This document shows, in pieces, positions 41,493-49,395 of a stretch of DNA of 64,000 bases. A program made the translations under genes and the position numbers. The notes beneath the pieces were generated by a model. The model did no database searches. It saw nothing but the letters and a program-made list of their open reading frames with translations, and had not been told where the DNA came from. Source of the stretch: Pseudonocardia endophytica (GTDB lineage Bacteria; Actinomycetota; Actinomycetes; Mycobacteriales; Pseudonocardiaceae); contig NZ_SMFZ01000001.1 in assembly GCF_004339565.1 (NCBI RefSeq), forward strand, positions 3,720,001 to 3,784,000, in the 5' to 3' direction. Each line of letters opens with the position of its first letter. Position 1 is the first letter of the stretch.

Positions 41493-42401
41493 ATGGTGGC
41501 GACGCTCACGCAGGCTCCGTCGAAGCCCGCCGTGCACACCGAGTCGACCGTGCACGCCGGTGGACGCGAGATCGCGCTGACCGAGGTGTCCTCGGCCGGT
41601 GGGCCGGTCCGGGAGACACCGCTGGTGCTGCTGCACGGCGGCGGGCCGGGCGCGAGCGGCATGTCCAACTACGTGGCCAACGTCGACGCGCTCGCCGCAG
41701 ACGGCTACCGGGTCCTCGTCCCGGACCTGCCCGGCTACGGGCGCTCCAGCAAGGGCATCGACCGGTCCGACCCGTTCGGTGACCTGGCGGTCTCGGTGCG
41801 CAGCCTGCTCGACGCCCTGGACATCGAGCGGGCCGCGCTGCTCGGCAACTCCTACGGCGGCGCGGCCGCACTGCGCCTGGCACTGGACCGCCCGGATCGG
41901 GTCGAGCGCATGGTGCTGATGGGGCCCGGCGGTGTCGGTACGACCCGCGCGCTGCCCACCGCGGGCCTCTCGGCCCTGCTCGACTACTACACCGGGGAGG
42001 GCCCGAGCCGGGCGAAGCTGCGCGCGTTCCTGCGCGACTACCTGGTCTTCGACCCATCGACGGTCACCGAGGAGATGGTCGAGCAGCGGTACCTGTCGAG
42101 CGTCGACCCCGAGGTGATCGCCGACCCGCCGCTGCAGCGGCCGTCCGGGCTGTCCGCGCTGCGCACCGCGCTGCGGATGGACTTCACCCGCGACTCCCGC
42201 ATGGCCCGGTGCACGGTGCCGACGCTCGTCGTGTGGGGCACCGAGGACAAGGTGAACCGCCCATCGGGTGGGGCGTGGCTGGCCCGGACGATGCCCGACT
42301 GCGACCTGCACCTCTTCGCCCGGACCGGGCACTGGGCACAACACGAGCAGGCCGAGCGGTTCAACCGGCTGGTCCTCGGCTGGCTGGACGGTGCGCTGTG
42401 A
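41493..42401 (+). CDS. Alpha/beta hydrolase, meta-cleavage product hydrolase (MhpC/HsaD-like)
   Basis: A 302-aa C-C bond hydrolase candidate. It has the oxyanion motif LLHGGGPGASG, nucleophile S120 in GNSYGGAAAL, acid Asp in VVWGTEDKVN and a catalytic His in ARTGHWAQHEQ. Such enzymes cleave the dienoate produced by extradiol ring opening. ATG 41493 follows AAAGAGG. It is coupled to the extradiol dioxygenase (GTGA overlap), so substrate and product enzymes are made together. Confidence 0.92.
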   Translation: MVATLTQAPSKPAVHTESTVHAGGREIALTEVSSAGGPVRETPLVLLHGGGPGASGMSNYVANVDALAADGYRVLVPDLPGYGRSSKGIDRSDPFGDLAVSVRSLLDALDIERAALLGNSYGGAAALRLALDRPDRVERMVLMGPGGVGTTRALPTAGLSALLDYYTGEGPSRAKLRAFLRDYLVFDPSTVTEEMVEQRYLSSVDPEVIADPPLQRPSGLSALRTALRMDFTRDSRMARCTVPTLVVWGTEDKVNRPSGGAWLARTMPDCDLHLFARTGHWAQHEQAERFNRLVLGWLDGAL

Positions 42402-43468
42402 GCGCCGCGACGGCTCCACCGGCACCTGCCGACTGGCGGGCACACGCCTCGGCCGTTCGCCCGGACGTCTTCGGTGCCGCGCGTCTCGGCTACGTCGTGG
42501 TCGAGTCCCAGCGGCTCACGGCCTGGAACCGGTTCGGCGCCGACGCGATCGGCCTGCACGTCGACGCACCGGACCGGGACCACCTCCGGCTCCGTCTCGA
42601 CGACCGACCCTGCCGGTTCCTGATCCGGCGCGGCCCGGACGAGGACGTCACGGCCGCCGGCTGGGAGGTCGACGACCACGCCACCTTCGAGGAGATCCTG
42701 CATCGGGTCCATGCGGCCGGGCTCCCGGTCACCGAGGGCACCGACGAGCAGGCCGCGCTGCGCGGCGTGGAGCGGCTCTGGCGTTTCCCCGGACCGAAGG
42801 GCATCGCCACCGAGATCTTCACCCGCGCCCGCACCGCCACCGACCCGCTGCGGATGCAGAACTCCGCGTTCGTCACCGGCCACTCCGGGATGGGCCACCT
42901 GGCCATCACCACCCGCCACCCCGAGCAGCTGCACACCTACTGGAACAACCTGCTGGATCTGCGGCTGACCGACCGCATCACCGAACGCGTCGGCCCGGCC
43001 ATGCTCAACATCCGCTTCCTGCGCGCGGGCGAGCGACACCACTCGATCGCTCTGGCCAACGTCGCCGGCCTCCCGATCGACCCGATCCGCACCCGCGTCC
43101 AGCACATCAACATCCAGGTCGCCCGCCTCGAGGACCTGCTCGCCGCCCACCACCGGGTGACCGAGCTCGGCTTCGCCATGGCGTGGTCGGTCGGCCAGCA
43201 CACCAACGACCGCGAGCTGTCGTTCTACTGCGTCACACCGTCCGGGTTCGAGCTCGAGGTCGGCTGGAACCCCGTCGTGATCACACCCGAGCGCGAGGAG
43301 CACTGGGAGCCCACCATCTACGAGGGCATCTCGATCTGGGGCCACACCCCGACCGGCCAGAACGTCGCCGAGCTCATGGGCCGCTTCGGCGCCGCCGTGC
43401 GGTCGCTGCGCGAGCGCGAACAGACCGTGCCCGCCCTTTCCTCGATCCCGCGCGGGGCCCACCGATGA
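42398..43468 (+). CDS. Extradiol catechol dioxygenase (BphC/HsaC-like, vicinal oxygen chelate)
   Basis: A 356-aa two-domain extradiol dioxygenase. The iron ligands are H167 in GMGHLAI, H236 in VQHINIQV and E287 in FELEVGW, with H213/H214 in the catalytic His region and Y277 in SFYCVTP. It opens a catecholic ring next to the diol. GTG 42398 overlaps the hydrolase stop; longer frames overlap that gene. Its partner flavoprotein hydroxylase follows with an ATGA overlap. Confidence 0.93.
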   Translation: MSAATAPPAPADWRAHASAVRPDVFGAARLGYVVVESQRLTAWNRFGADAIGLHVDAPDRDHLRLRLDDRPCRFLIRRGPDEDVTAAGWEVDDHATFEEILHRVHAAGLPVTEGTDEQAALRGVERLWRFPGPKGIATEIFTRARTATDPLRMQNSAFVTGHSGMGHLAITTRHPEQLHTYWNNLLDLRLTDRITERVGPAMLNIRFLRAGERHHSIALANVAGLPIDPIRTRVQHINIQVARLEDLLAAHHRVTELGFAMAWSVGQHTNDRELSFYCVTPSGFELEVGWNPVVITPEREEHWEPTIYEGISIWGHTPTGQNVAELMGRFGAAVRSLREREQTVPALSSIPRGAHR

Positions 43469-45120
43469 GCCCCGCCGCGAGCAACCCGACGGGCCCGCGG
43501 GGCGAGGCACCCGACTACGACGTCGCGATCGTCGGCTACGGGCCGGTCGGTGTCACTGCCGCCAACCTGCTCGGCGCGATGGGCCTGCGGGTCCTGGTCG
43601 TCGAACGGGACACCGACGTCTACGCCCGGGCCCGCGCGATCTCCACCGACGAGGAGGTCGTCCGCATCTGGCAGCGGATCGGCCTCGCCGACACGCTGAC
43701 GGCCGACATGCTCGCGGACCGCGAGCTGACCTTCGTCGACGCCGACGGCCGCACCTTCCTGGCGTTCACCCCGCAGCCGGTCGGCAACGGGCACCCCACA
43801 CAGCTGTTCATCTACCAGCCCGCGCTCGAACGCACCCTTCGCGAGGGCGCGACCCGCTACCCGAACGTCGACGTCCGGCTCGGCCACGACTGCGTCGGCA
43901 TTGCTCAGGACGACGACGGCGTCGAGCTGTCCGTCCGACCGGCCGGCCCTGTCGACGCAGCCGCAACACCCGCATGGACGTGCCGATCGTCCTACGTGAT
44001 CGCCGCCGACGGAGGATCCAGCGCGATCCGGTCCTGCCTCGGGATCGGCTTCGAGGGCCGCACCTACACCGAACGCTGGGTCGTCATCGACACCAAGGTC
44101 CGCCGGCCGTGGCCCGAGGTCGACCGGCTGCGCTTCCACTGCGACCCCGAACGCCCCGCCGTGGACTGCCCGACCCCGCTCGGCCACCACCGGTGGGAGT
44201 TCCCCGTCCAGGACGGAGACGACGAGCAACGGCTCACCAGCACCGACGGCGTGTACGAGCTGCTCGCCCACCAGGGGATCGGACCCGAGCACGTCGAGAT
44301 CCTGCGTGCGGTGATCTACAGCCACCACGTGCGCTTCGCCGACCGCTGGCGCGACCGGCGGGTGTTCCTCGCCGGCGACGCCGCCCACGTCATGCCCCCG
44401 TGGCTCGGGCAGGGCATGGCCTCCGGCGTCCGCGACGTCGACAACCTGTGCTGGAAACTGGCCACCGCCCTGGACCCGCAGCTACCGGACACGACCCGCG
44501 AACTGCTGCTCGACTCGTACGAGGCCGAACGCATGCCACACGTCCGCAGCATCACCCGGGCCGCCGTGTTCTTCGGCAGGGTGATCACCGAACGACGCCC
44601 CGGCGCGGCAGCCGTCCGCGACCACGCGTTCCGGACGATCTGCCGCCTGCCCGGCGTCGGCGCGTTCCTGCAGAACGGCGGCTGGTTCCCCACGACCAGG
44701 TACCGGACTGGCCTCCTCGGACAGGCGCACCGCCGCAGGGGCCCCGCCCGCGAGACCGGTACCCACCTGCCCCAGCCGTGGGTGCTCGACCAGCACGGCC
44801 ACCGGACCCGTCTCGACGACGCGCTCGGCCACACCGAATGGGCCGTCCTGCATACCCGGGCCCGAACCGGCACGGACCTCGACGCCTGGCGGCGCGCCGG
44901 GATCCCGCTCGTCGAGCTCCGCCCGGCCGGCAGCGACCCCGGCCCCGGCGCGGTCGTCGACATCGAGAACGTGCTCATCACACGGTTCGCGCGAGCGGGT
45001 GTCTCGGCCGCCGCGATCCGGCCCGACGCGATCGTCTACGCGGCCGCCGGCACCAGGTGCCCGCTGCCCCCGCCACTGGGCGGGATGCGGGCCGTCGACC
45101 GGCCCGCGGCGCCGGCCTGA
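43465..45120 (+). CDS. FAD-dependent aromatic hydroxylase (MhpA/PheA/TfdB family)
   Basis: A 551-aa class-A flavoprotein monooxygenase: VAIVGYGPVGVTAANLL dinucleotide fold, the DG motif in VIAADGGSSAIRSCLG and the GD motif in RVFLAGDAAHVMPPWLGQGMASGVRDVDNLCWKL. A thioredoxin-like C-terminal domain of about 130 residues follows. It hydroxylates a phenolic substrate to a catechol for the adjacent extradiol enzyme. Together the three genes resemble 3-(3-hydroxyphenyl)propionate or related pathways, but the hydratase, aldolase and dehydrogenase steps are not here. Confidence 0.93.
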   Translation: MSPAASNPTGPRGEAPDYDVAIVGYGPVGVTAANLLGAMGLRVLVVERDTDVYARARAISTDEEVVRIWQRIGLADTLTADMLADRELTFVDADGRTFLAFTPQPVGNGHPTQLFIYQPALERTLREGATRYPNVDVRLGHDCVGIAQDDDGVELSVRPAGPVDAAATPAWTCRSSYVIAADGGSSAIRSCLGIGFEGRTYTERWVVIDTKVRRPWPEVDRLRFHCDPERPAVDCPTPLGHHRWEFPVQDGDDEQRLTSTDGVYELLAHQGIGPEHVEILRAVIYSHHVRFADRWRDRRVFLAGDAAHVMPPWLGQGMASGVRDVDNLCWKLATALDPQLPDTTRELLLDSYEAERMPHVRSITRAAVFFGRVITERRPGAAAVRDHAFRTICRLPGVGAFLQNGGWFPTTRYRTGLLGQAHRRRGPARETGTHLPQPWVLDQHGHRTRLDDALGHTEWAVLHTRARTGTDLDAWRRAGIPLVELRPAGSDPGPGAVVDIENVLITRFARAGVSAAAIRPDAIVYAAAGTRCPLPPPLGGMRAVDRPAAPA

Positions 45121-45196
45121 CCGCCGTGTCGTCACCGGACCGGGTGTCGGGTCGCGATCCGCATCCCGACGCCGTGGGGGCGTTCGTACTCAGCGC

Positions 45197-46063
45197 TCAA
45201 CCCAAGAGGTAACGACGATCGCGGGTCAGGGCAGTGAGCCTGTCCTGCATCGCCGCCTCCACCCGACCCGCGAGGGCCTCGGCGCTCTCCCCGTCGGCGC
45301 TGCGCACCGCCGGGAGCACCGCGGTACTCAGCTTCGTCGGGAGCGGGACGTAGGGCAGCATCCCGACCGCGCCGACGTTCAACCCCCACGGCAGCGAGAT
45401 CGACACCGGCAGTGCCTTGAGCCGCAGCAGCTTGTCCAAGCGGGCCGCCCGAGCGAGCCTGGCTCCGTCGGAGAGCACGACCAACGACTCCCCCGCCCCG
45501 GCGGTGACCAGCGGCACGATGGGGACACCGGCCTCCTGAGCGATCCTGGCGAACCCGACCCGCCCGTCGAACACGATCTCGTCGCGCCGCTCCCACGACT
45601 TGAACGCATCGACGTCACCGCCGGGCAGCACCAGGACGTGCTTGCCCTCGCGCAGCGCCGCCAGGGCGGTCTCCCGCCCGGCCGGCCGAGCACCGAGAGC
45701 CTCGATGAACCGACCGACCTGCAAGGTCCAGGCCACCTGATGGGTCAACACGATCACCTCGCGGTCGACCTCGAGCGCGTCGAAGGTCGCGAACAAGGCC
45801 AGCACGTTCAGGTCGACGATCCCGCCGAACCCGTGGTTGGCGACCAGCAGGCACGGCTCGTCGGGAAGCGACCGTTCGCCGGAGACGTCGAGCCGGTGGT
45901 AGCGACGGACGAACTCGATCCCGACGCTGCGCATCAGATGCAACGCCGTCACCACGGCCGCCGGCAGGCCCAGCTCACCGTCCGAATGACCCTCGGCGGT
46001 CGCCGCCGCGGCCTCCAACACCGCGTCCGACAACTCCGAAGCCCGCTGCGCCTCGTCCGACAT
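45197..46063 (-). CDS. 1-acyl-sn-glycerol-3-phosphate acyltransferase-like (PlsC family) protein
   Basis: A 288-aa acyltransferase-like protein: LLVANHGFGGIVDLNVL corresponds to the NHx4D box, and EGKHVLVLPGGDVDAFKSW to the later glycerophosphate-binding block. Family members acylate lysophospholipids or related diols at the membrane. ATG 46063 was chosen; the frame extends to 46138. It converges with the hydroxylase gene. The 652 bases upstream (46064-46715) hold the att repeat and an arm-type site but no intact gene. Confidence 0.82.
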   Translation of the reverse strand: MSDEAQRASELSDAVLEAAAATAEGHSDGELGLPAAVVTALHLMRSVGIEFVRRYHRLDVSGERSLPDEPCLLVANHGFGGIVDLNVLALFATFDALEVDREVIVLTHQVAWTLQVGRFIEALGARPAGRETALAALREGKHVLVLPGGDVDAFKSWERRDEIVFDGRVGFARIAQEAGVPIVPLVTAGAGESLVVLSDGARLARAARLDKLLRLKALPVSISLPWGLNVGAVGMLPYVPLPTKLSTAVLPAVRSADGESAEALAGRVEAAMQDRLTALTRDRRYLLG

Positions 46064-46290
46064 CGCCTCGCCCACCTCGCCGTGTCCGACCGTTGTCGCA
46101 GCAGAGACCCCTGAGGGACGCCACCAGGACGCGACCACGACGGTGATTGTCCCGAGCCGGATCGCGCCTGCGTCATCCGGATCACTGAGTCCGTCCGGCG
46201 GCGCTCGTCATGCCCCACGACAGGCGGAGCAACTCAGTGCCAAACGATCATTCTACGATCAAGCAGACTTCATAGTCCCAGGTCAGATGA

Positions 46291-46338
46291 GTGGAGACGA
46301 GGGGAAACGAACCCCTAACCCCCGCCTTGCAAAGGCGG
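46291..46338 (-). repeat. Distal attachment site: tRNA-Ala 3'-half copy
   Basis: Forty-eight bases matching 51886-51933 with one difference (GGGGAAACGAACC here, GGGGAATCGAACC in the tRNA). It covers the anticodon loop to the acceptor end; the CCA is not encoded here. It is the displaced 3' end expected at the far side of a tRNA-integrated element. Confidence 0.88.
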
Positions 46339-46430
46339 GGGTTCGTCGCCGGTGGGGTGTACACAGCAGGTCAACGTGAACCTCAGGCTGTCTGGACTGT
46401 CTGTGGTGGCATCCGTTCGGTCTGACTCGC

Positions 46431-46450
46431 TGCCATCGCGGCTGCCATTA
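46431..46450 (+). repeat. Arm-type integrase-binding repeat, distal copy
   Basis: TGCCATCGCGGCTGCCATTA matches TGCCATCGTGGCTGCCATCA at 51818-51837 at 18 of 20 positions, in the same orientation. Each copy is itself a direct repeat of TGCCAT. They lie 93 and 49 bases inside the two att copies, as expected for the P and P' arms of an attP site. Confidence 0.6.
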
Positions 46451-46732
46451 GCACCACAGTGGACGATCGTCGGACGGACGGCAGACGCCATCGACATCTG
46501 AACTGGAACGACCCTCCGCCGATCGCACTCACGTGACGTAGACCAGTGTCGGTTGCGTCGCGGCCAGCATGCTCGGCAGGGTGAGCTCGACGTCGTGCGG
46601 GGTTCGCGATCGACAAGGACACCGCGACCCCGACAGCGCGCGCCATCCTCGCCAACGCCGGACTCTGCCCGGCGCCTGCCCCGAATGCGGCGCCCGCGAG
46701 GCACATATCCTCGTAGTCGCCATATAGGAGCG

Positions 46733-47077
46733 CTGGCCGCAGCTGTCGATGAACTGGCCGATCTCACCCGTCATGCCACCGCTGTCGTCGATAAGAGGGT
46801 CTATACGATGTTCAGCGATGAAGGACTCGCCCTAGCGGACGAGCAGGCATGGACCGACATGTTCGTCTGCGGGATCGACACCGAGGTCTGCGTACTCAAG
46901 ACGGCCGTCGACGCGTTCGAGCTTGGGATTCGCCCTTGGCTGGTCACTGACGCTTCCGCTAGTCATTCTGGCCAGGAGCCGCACAACGCCGGAGTACTTT
47001 TCGCTCAGAAGATGATCGGCCGCAAGCAGGCGATCGCTTGTTCAGAAATTGAGGGCATACTGTCTTTAGAGTCGTAA
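46733..47077 (+). pseudogene. Truncated isochorismatase-family cysteine hydrolase
   Basis: The frame encodes the C-terminal two thirds of the fold: VVDKRVYTMFSDEG with the catalytic Lys region, FVCGIDTEVCVLKTAVDAFELG with the nucleophilic Cys, and VTDASASHSG. The N-terminal strand with the catalytic Asp (normally about 60 residues) is missing. The in-frame sequence upstream is Arg/Pro-rich and unrelated. Probably a remnant left by insertion of, or recombination at, the island edge. Confidence 0.75.
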
Positions 47078-47108
47078 CCCAATATTCGCTCACCAACCGT
47101 GCCATCTT

Positions 47109-48140
47109 TCAGCGCAGTTGGTCAAACAGCTTTCGTAGCTGGGTCAGGGTAGCGGACTTTGATACCTCAAAATCCATCTCGCCGCTAAGGCGACGACCGG
47201 TCGCCGTATATGTTGCACGCAGCCTTTGTCGCCGCCCTGATAGCGCCTCAGAGCAGACATATATTGCTTTGCCGCTTGCAACGGGATCGCCGATCCAACA
47301 ACGCTCGTGGCTTGAATGTGGAGCGATCTCGCAGAAGTCTCGCTTACCTCGTTGGACACCAGCTAGATCGGCGTTGAGGTCGTTGACAGTTTGGAATCGC
47401 GAGGCTGCATCGTTGTCGAGTGCTCTCCTTACGCTCATTGCGAGCCGGCGGCTTACATGGGGACTGACGTCGCGTACGTCATCCACTACCTTGTGAGCGC
47501 CGTCGCGATGGGGTAGTCGACCAGTAAGTGACATAAACAAAGAAGCGCCTATAGACCAGACTTCGGTGCACTCATTGGTCGGGTACCCCCATCTAACCTC
47601 GGGAGCCTTCGCGTCGGGGTGGCCGTATGCTGAGGCAGAACCGTTCTGATCCATGATCGCCGCGATCCCAAAATCCCCGAGCTGCACATCATCTGTTTCC
47701 AGAATAAACATGTTGTCAGGTCGGATATCTCGGTGTAGCACTCGCCGTGAGTGACACAGGCCCACCGCAGTACAGATTTGACGAATCCACTTGATAGCTC
47801 GCGCAGGCTTTACACCGTGCGGTGCTACAGCGTCTGCCACCGTGCCGCCCGAGACGTACTCCGTGTCGATATACGGTACGTCGATGGCTTTCGAGGCGTT
47901 GTTGATACCTACGATGTAGGGGCTTGACAACTGGGTAAGGCGGGTAGCCTCGTGCCACGCCGCATCAGGCGCGCTTCCCTGATTCAGTAGCTTGAGCGCC
48001 ACGACATGACCCCTATGGGTGTCAAGCGCTTCCCAGACTTCGCCGAATTGACCAGATCCAAGCTTCTTCAGCAACACGTAGCGATCATCGAAAAGTTGAC
48101 TTGGCGGTAGGCTCGTCAGGACTCCTGTCACCTCCTGCAA
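47109..48140 (-). CDS. Soluble eukaryotic-type Ser/Thr protein kinase
   Basis: A 343-aa kinase with all key elements: G-loop KLGSGQFGEVW (27-35 region), K50 in VVALKLL, E64, HRD at 136-138 in LHRDIRPDN (Arg replaces the usual Lys), DFG at 156-158 and APE at 179-181. A C-terminal domain of about 85 residues (from about 258) has no membrane helix and no PASTA repeats, unlike housekeeping PknB. The start is unclear: TTG 48140 or GTG 48131, with AGGAGGTGA lying between them. It is divergent from a small gene 19 bases away. The substrate is unknown; island position suggests a conflict or regulatory role. Confidence 0.88.
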   Translation of the reverse strand: MQEVTGVLTSLPPSQLFDDRYVLLKKLGSGQFGEVWEALDTHRGHVVALKLLNQGSAPDAAWHEATRLTQLSSPYIVGINNASKAIDVPYIDTEYVSGGTVADAVAPHGVKPARAIKWIRQICTAVGLCHSRRVLHRDIRPDNMFILETDDVQLGDFGIAAIMDQNGSASAYGHPDAKAPEVRWGYPTNECTEVWSIGASLFMSLTGRLPHRDGAHKVVDDVRDVSPHVSRRLAMSVRRALDNDAASRFQTVNDLNADLAGVQRGKRDFCEIAPHSSHERCWIGDPVASGKAIYVCSEALSGRRQRLRATYTATGRRLSGEMDFEVSKSATLTQLRKLFDQLR

Positions 48141-48147
48141 ATACCTG

Positions 48148-48155
48148 TATCATAC
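48148..48155. promoter_or_regulatory. Shared, nearly symmetric -10 region for two divergent genes
   Basis: TATCAT on the plus strand (48148-48153) and TATGAT on the minus strand (48155-48150) overlap in the near-palindrome GTATCATAC. The plus hexamer ends 6 bases before the GTG of the next gene, the spacing of a leaderless transcript. The minus hexamer ends 9 bases before the kinase TTG. Bidirectional promoters with overlapping -10 elements are known in bacteria; use here is inference. Confidence 0.5.
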
Positions 48156-48159
48156 TCTG

Positions 48160-48618
48160 GTGGTGTACATCGGAGTAGCCGTACGGACAAGCAAATCGTG
48201 CCCAGTTATCTGGCTCTGCCACTCAACAGAGCTCGTCGGTCCTCCAACAACGTGGTCCCATCGTGCCACGACGGGGACTTCTCCCGTCGAGCAGCAGTTT
48301 GAGCTGGCGCAGTCGTTCCGTACTTTTCTAGCTGGTCTTCGATCGCCGATATCGGCATTCGTTCTTCGAGAGGCGGACGACGGCCGCCAAGGCGGTGACA
48401 CGACGACGCGGAAGACTCGGTTTCGAACGGAAGGAAGCGTCCTCGCAGCAGCAAGAGAGAAGACCGAGAATGTTCACCTACTGAACGGTAAGCAGACGGG
48501 GCACCGTTGCGGTGAAGAGATCAAGGCGTTGGACGCCCGGGTGGCTGGCGACAGTCCATCTGACTTCGTCCAAGCTGCCTCGGCCCTAGAAGCAGCTCGG
48601 GCTATTGCACGGCCATAG
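48160..48618 (+). CDS. Unknown small protein divergent to the kinase
   Basis: A 152-aa protein I do not recognise. It starts with VVYIGVAVRTSKSCPVIWL, a strand pattern like the first strands of RNase-H-fold proteins. Helix-rich QQFELAQSFRTFLAGL follows, then strand ISAFVLREADDG, and C-terminal helices ending in ASALEAARAIA. It has no membrane segment. GTG 48160 appears leaderless. Its end overlaps the end of the convergent gene by 17 bases. An RNase-H-like or RuvC-like fold is only a guess. Confidence 0.6.
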   Translation: MVYIGVAVRTSKSCPVIWLCHSTELVGPPTTWSHRATTGTSPVEQQFELAQSFRTFLAGLRSPISAFVLREADDGRQGGDTTTRKTRFRTEGSVLAAAREKTENVHLLNGKQTGHRCGEEIKALDARVAGDSPSDFVQAASALEAARAIARP

Positions 48619-49033
48619 TCGTCTGCTCTTCTAGATGCAGGACGTCTTCGCTTAACGTAACTGCGAAATCTCGATAAACAAACCGCTTCACGGTCCGGAA
48701 TCCAGCGGCGGTCAGTTCATTTACACAAGTGTCCACATTTGCATGTGTAACCGCGACTGTCTCTACGACAAGTATCCCGCAGTCGGCGGCTTCAGCTTCC
48801 TCGATCGACTGCAAGTCCCCATCGGCCATGATCAACGTCGCGCCAACTAGGGGTGAGGCGTTGCCGCTTGCAGCGACAACGACCTGGCAGTTCTGATCTG
48901 CAGCTGCCTGGCAGACAGCCCGTGCGGCCTCACGCAGCCCCTTGATCGACATGACCTCATGCTGAGCCGCTTGAGCTGCAAGAACAGCGCCGGCCAGAGT
49001 TCTGGGCTCTTCGCGCACTTGGACTCTCCGCAC
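48602..49033 (-). CDS. Small protein, possibly phosphoribosyltransferase-fold
   Basis: A 143-aa protein without a firm family match. Segments VMSIKGLREAARAVCQAAAD, VVVAASGNASPLVGATLIMA, GILVVETVAVTHANVDTCV and ELTAAGFRTVKRFVYRD follow the layout of type-I PRTases. In that layout VVETVAVTHANV would be a degenerate PRPP loop, since the usual acidic pair and TG are not conserved. GTG 49033 is the likely start. It is divergent from the ribbon-helix-helix-like gene across a 33-base gap containing a palindrome. Confidence 0.6.
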   Translation of the reverse strand: MRRVQVREEPRTLAGAVLAAQAAQHEVMSIKGLREAARAVCQAAADQNCQVVVAASGNASPLVGATLIMADGDLQSIEEAEAADCGILVVETVAVTHANVDTCVNELTAAGFRTVKRFVYRDFAVTLSEDVLHLEEQTTMAVQ

Positions 49034-49041
49034 GTGTATGG

Positions 49042-49062
49042 GAAACTATGAAACTTAGTTTC
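49042..49062. promoter_or_regulatory. Palindrome/direct-repeat operator between divergent genes
   Basis: GAAACTTAGTTTC (49050-49062) is a perfect inverted repeat, and GAAACT also occurs at 49042-49047, making a three-half-site array. It fills the gap between the genes starting at 49033 and 49067. Ribbon-helix-helix proteins such as the one encoded at 49067 often bind arrays like this. Confidence 0.5.
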
Positions 49063-49066
49063 TCAC

Positions 49067-49393
49067 ATGACCAGGCGGGGTGCGAGAGTGCCGGACGAGG
49101 CACGTCAGGGTCGGCGTGGTCCGAAGCCAAGCCCTGACCGCGGCACCCCGAGCGGCTTCAGGCTCTCGGCCCGCGAACGCTTCGAGCTCGGGATGGCGGC
49201 CCAGTTCATCGGAACATCGAACCTGCAGCACACCATCGAAGTGGCTGTAGACGAGTTCTTAGGCCGCATGCGCTCTGTGCCGGGGTTCTCAGACGCACTC
49301 TCCAGCGCAGAAGCATCGAGACAATCCCGAGCCGGCATCAGGAAGATTGCTGGCGATGACTCCAACGACCCGGGCCAGCAAAGTCGGGAGTAG
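49067..49393 (+). CDS. Ribbon-helix-helix-like DNA-binding protein
   Basis: A 108-aa basic protein. The N-terminal 30 residues are Arg/Gly/Pro-rich; the core SGFRLSARERFELGMAAQFIG then TIEVAVDEFLGRM has the strand-helix-helix pattern of CopG/Arc-type regulators. The C-terminal 30 residues look disordered. ATG 49067 lies 4 bases after the palindrome. It could be the island's own repressor or an antitoxin-like component, and it ends 2 bases from the integrase gene end. Confidence 0.65.
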   Translation: MTRRGARVPDEARQGRRGPKPSPDRGTPSGFRLSARERFELGMAAQFIGTSNLQHTIEVAVDEFLGRMRSVPGFSDALSSAEASRQSRAGIRKIAGDDSNDPGQQSRE

Positions 49394-49395
49394 TC

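Noticed and set aside
46143..46379. 78-codon frame over the att repeat
   Set aside because: Same tRNA-antisense artefact (DEGKRTPNPRLAKAG) at the displaced 3' fragment.
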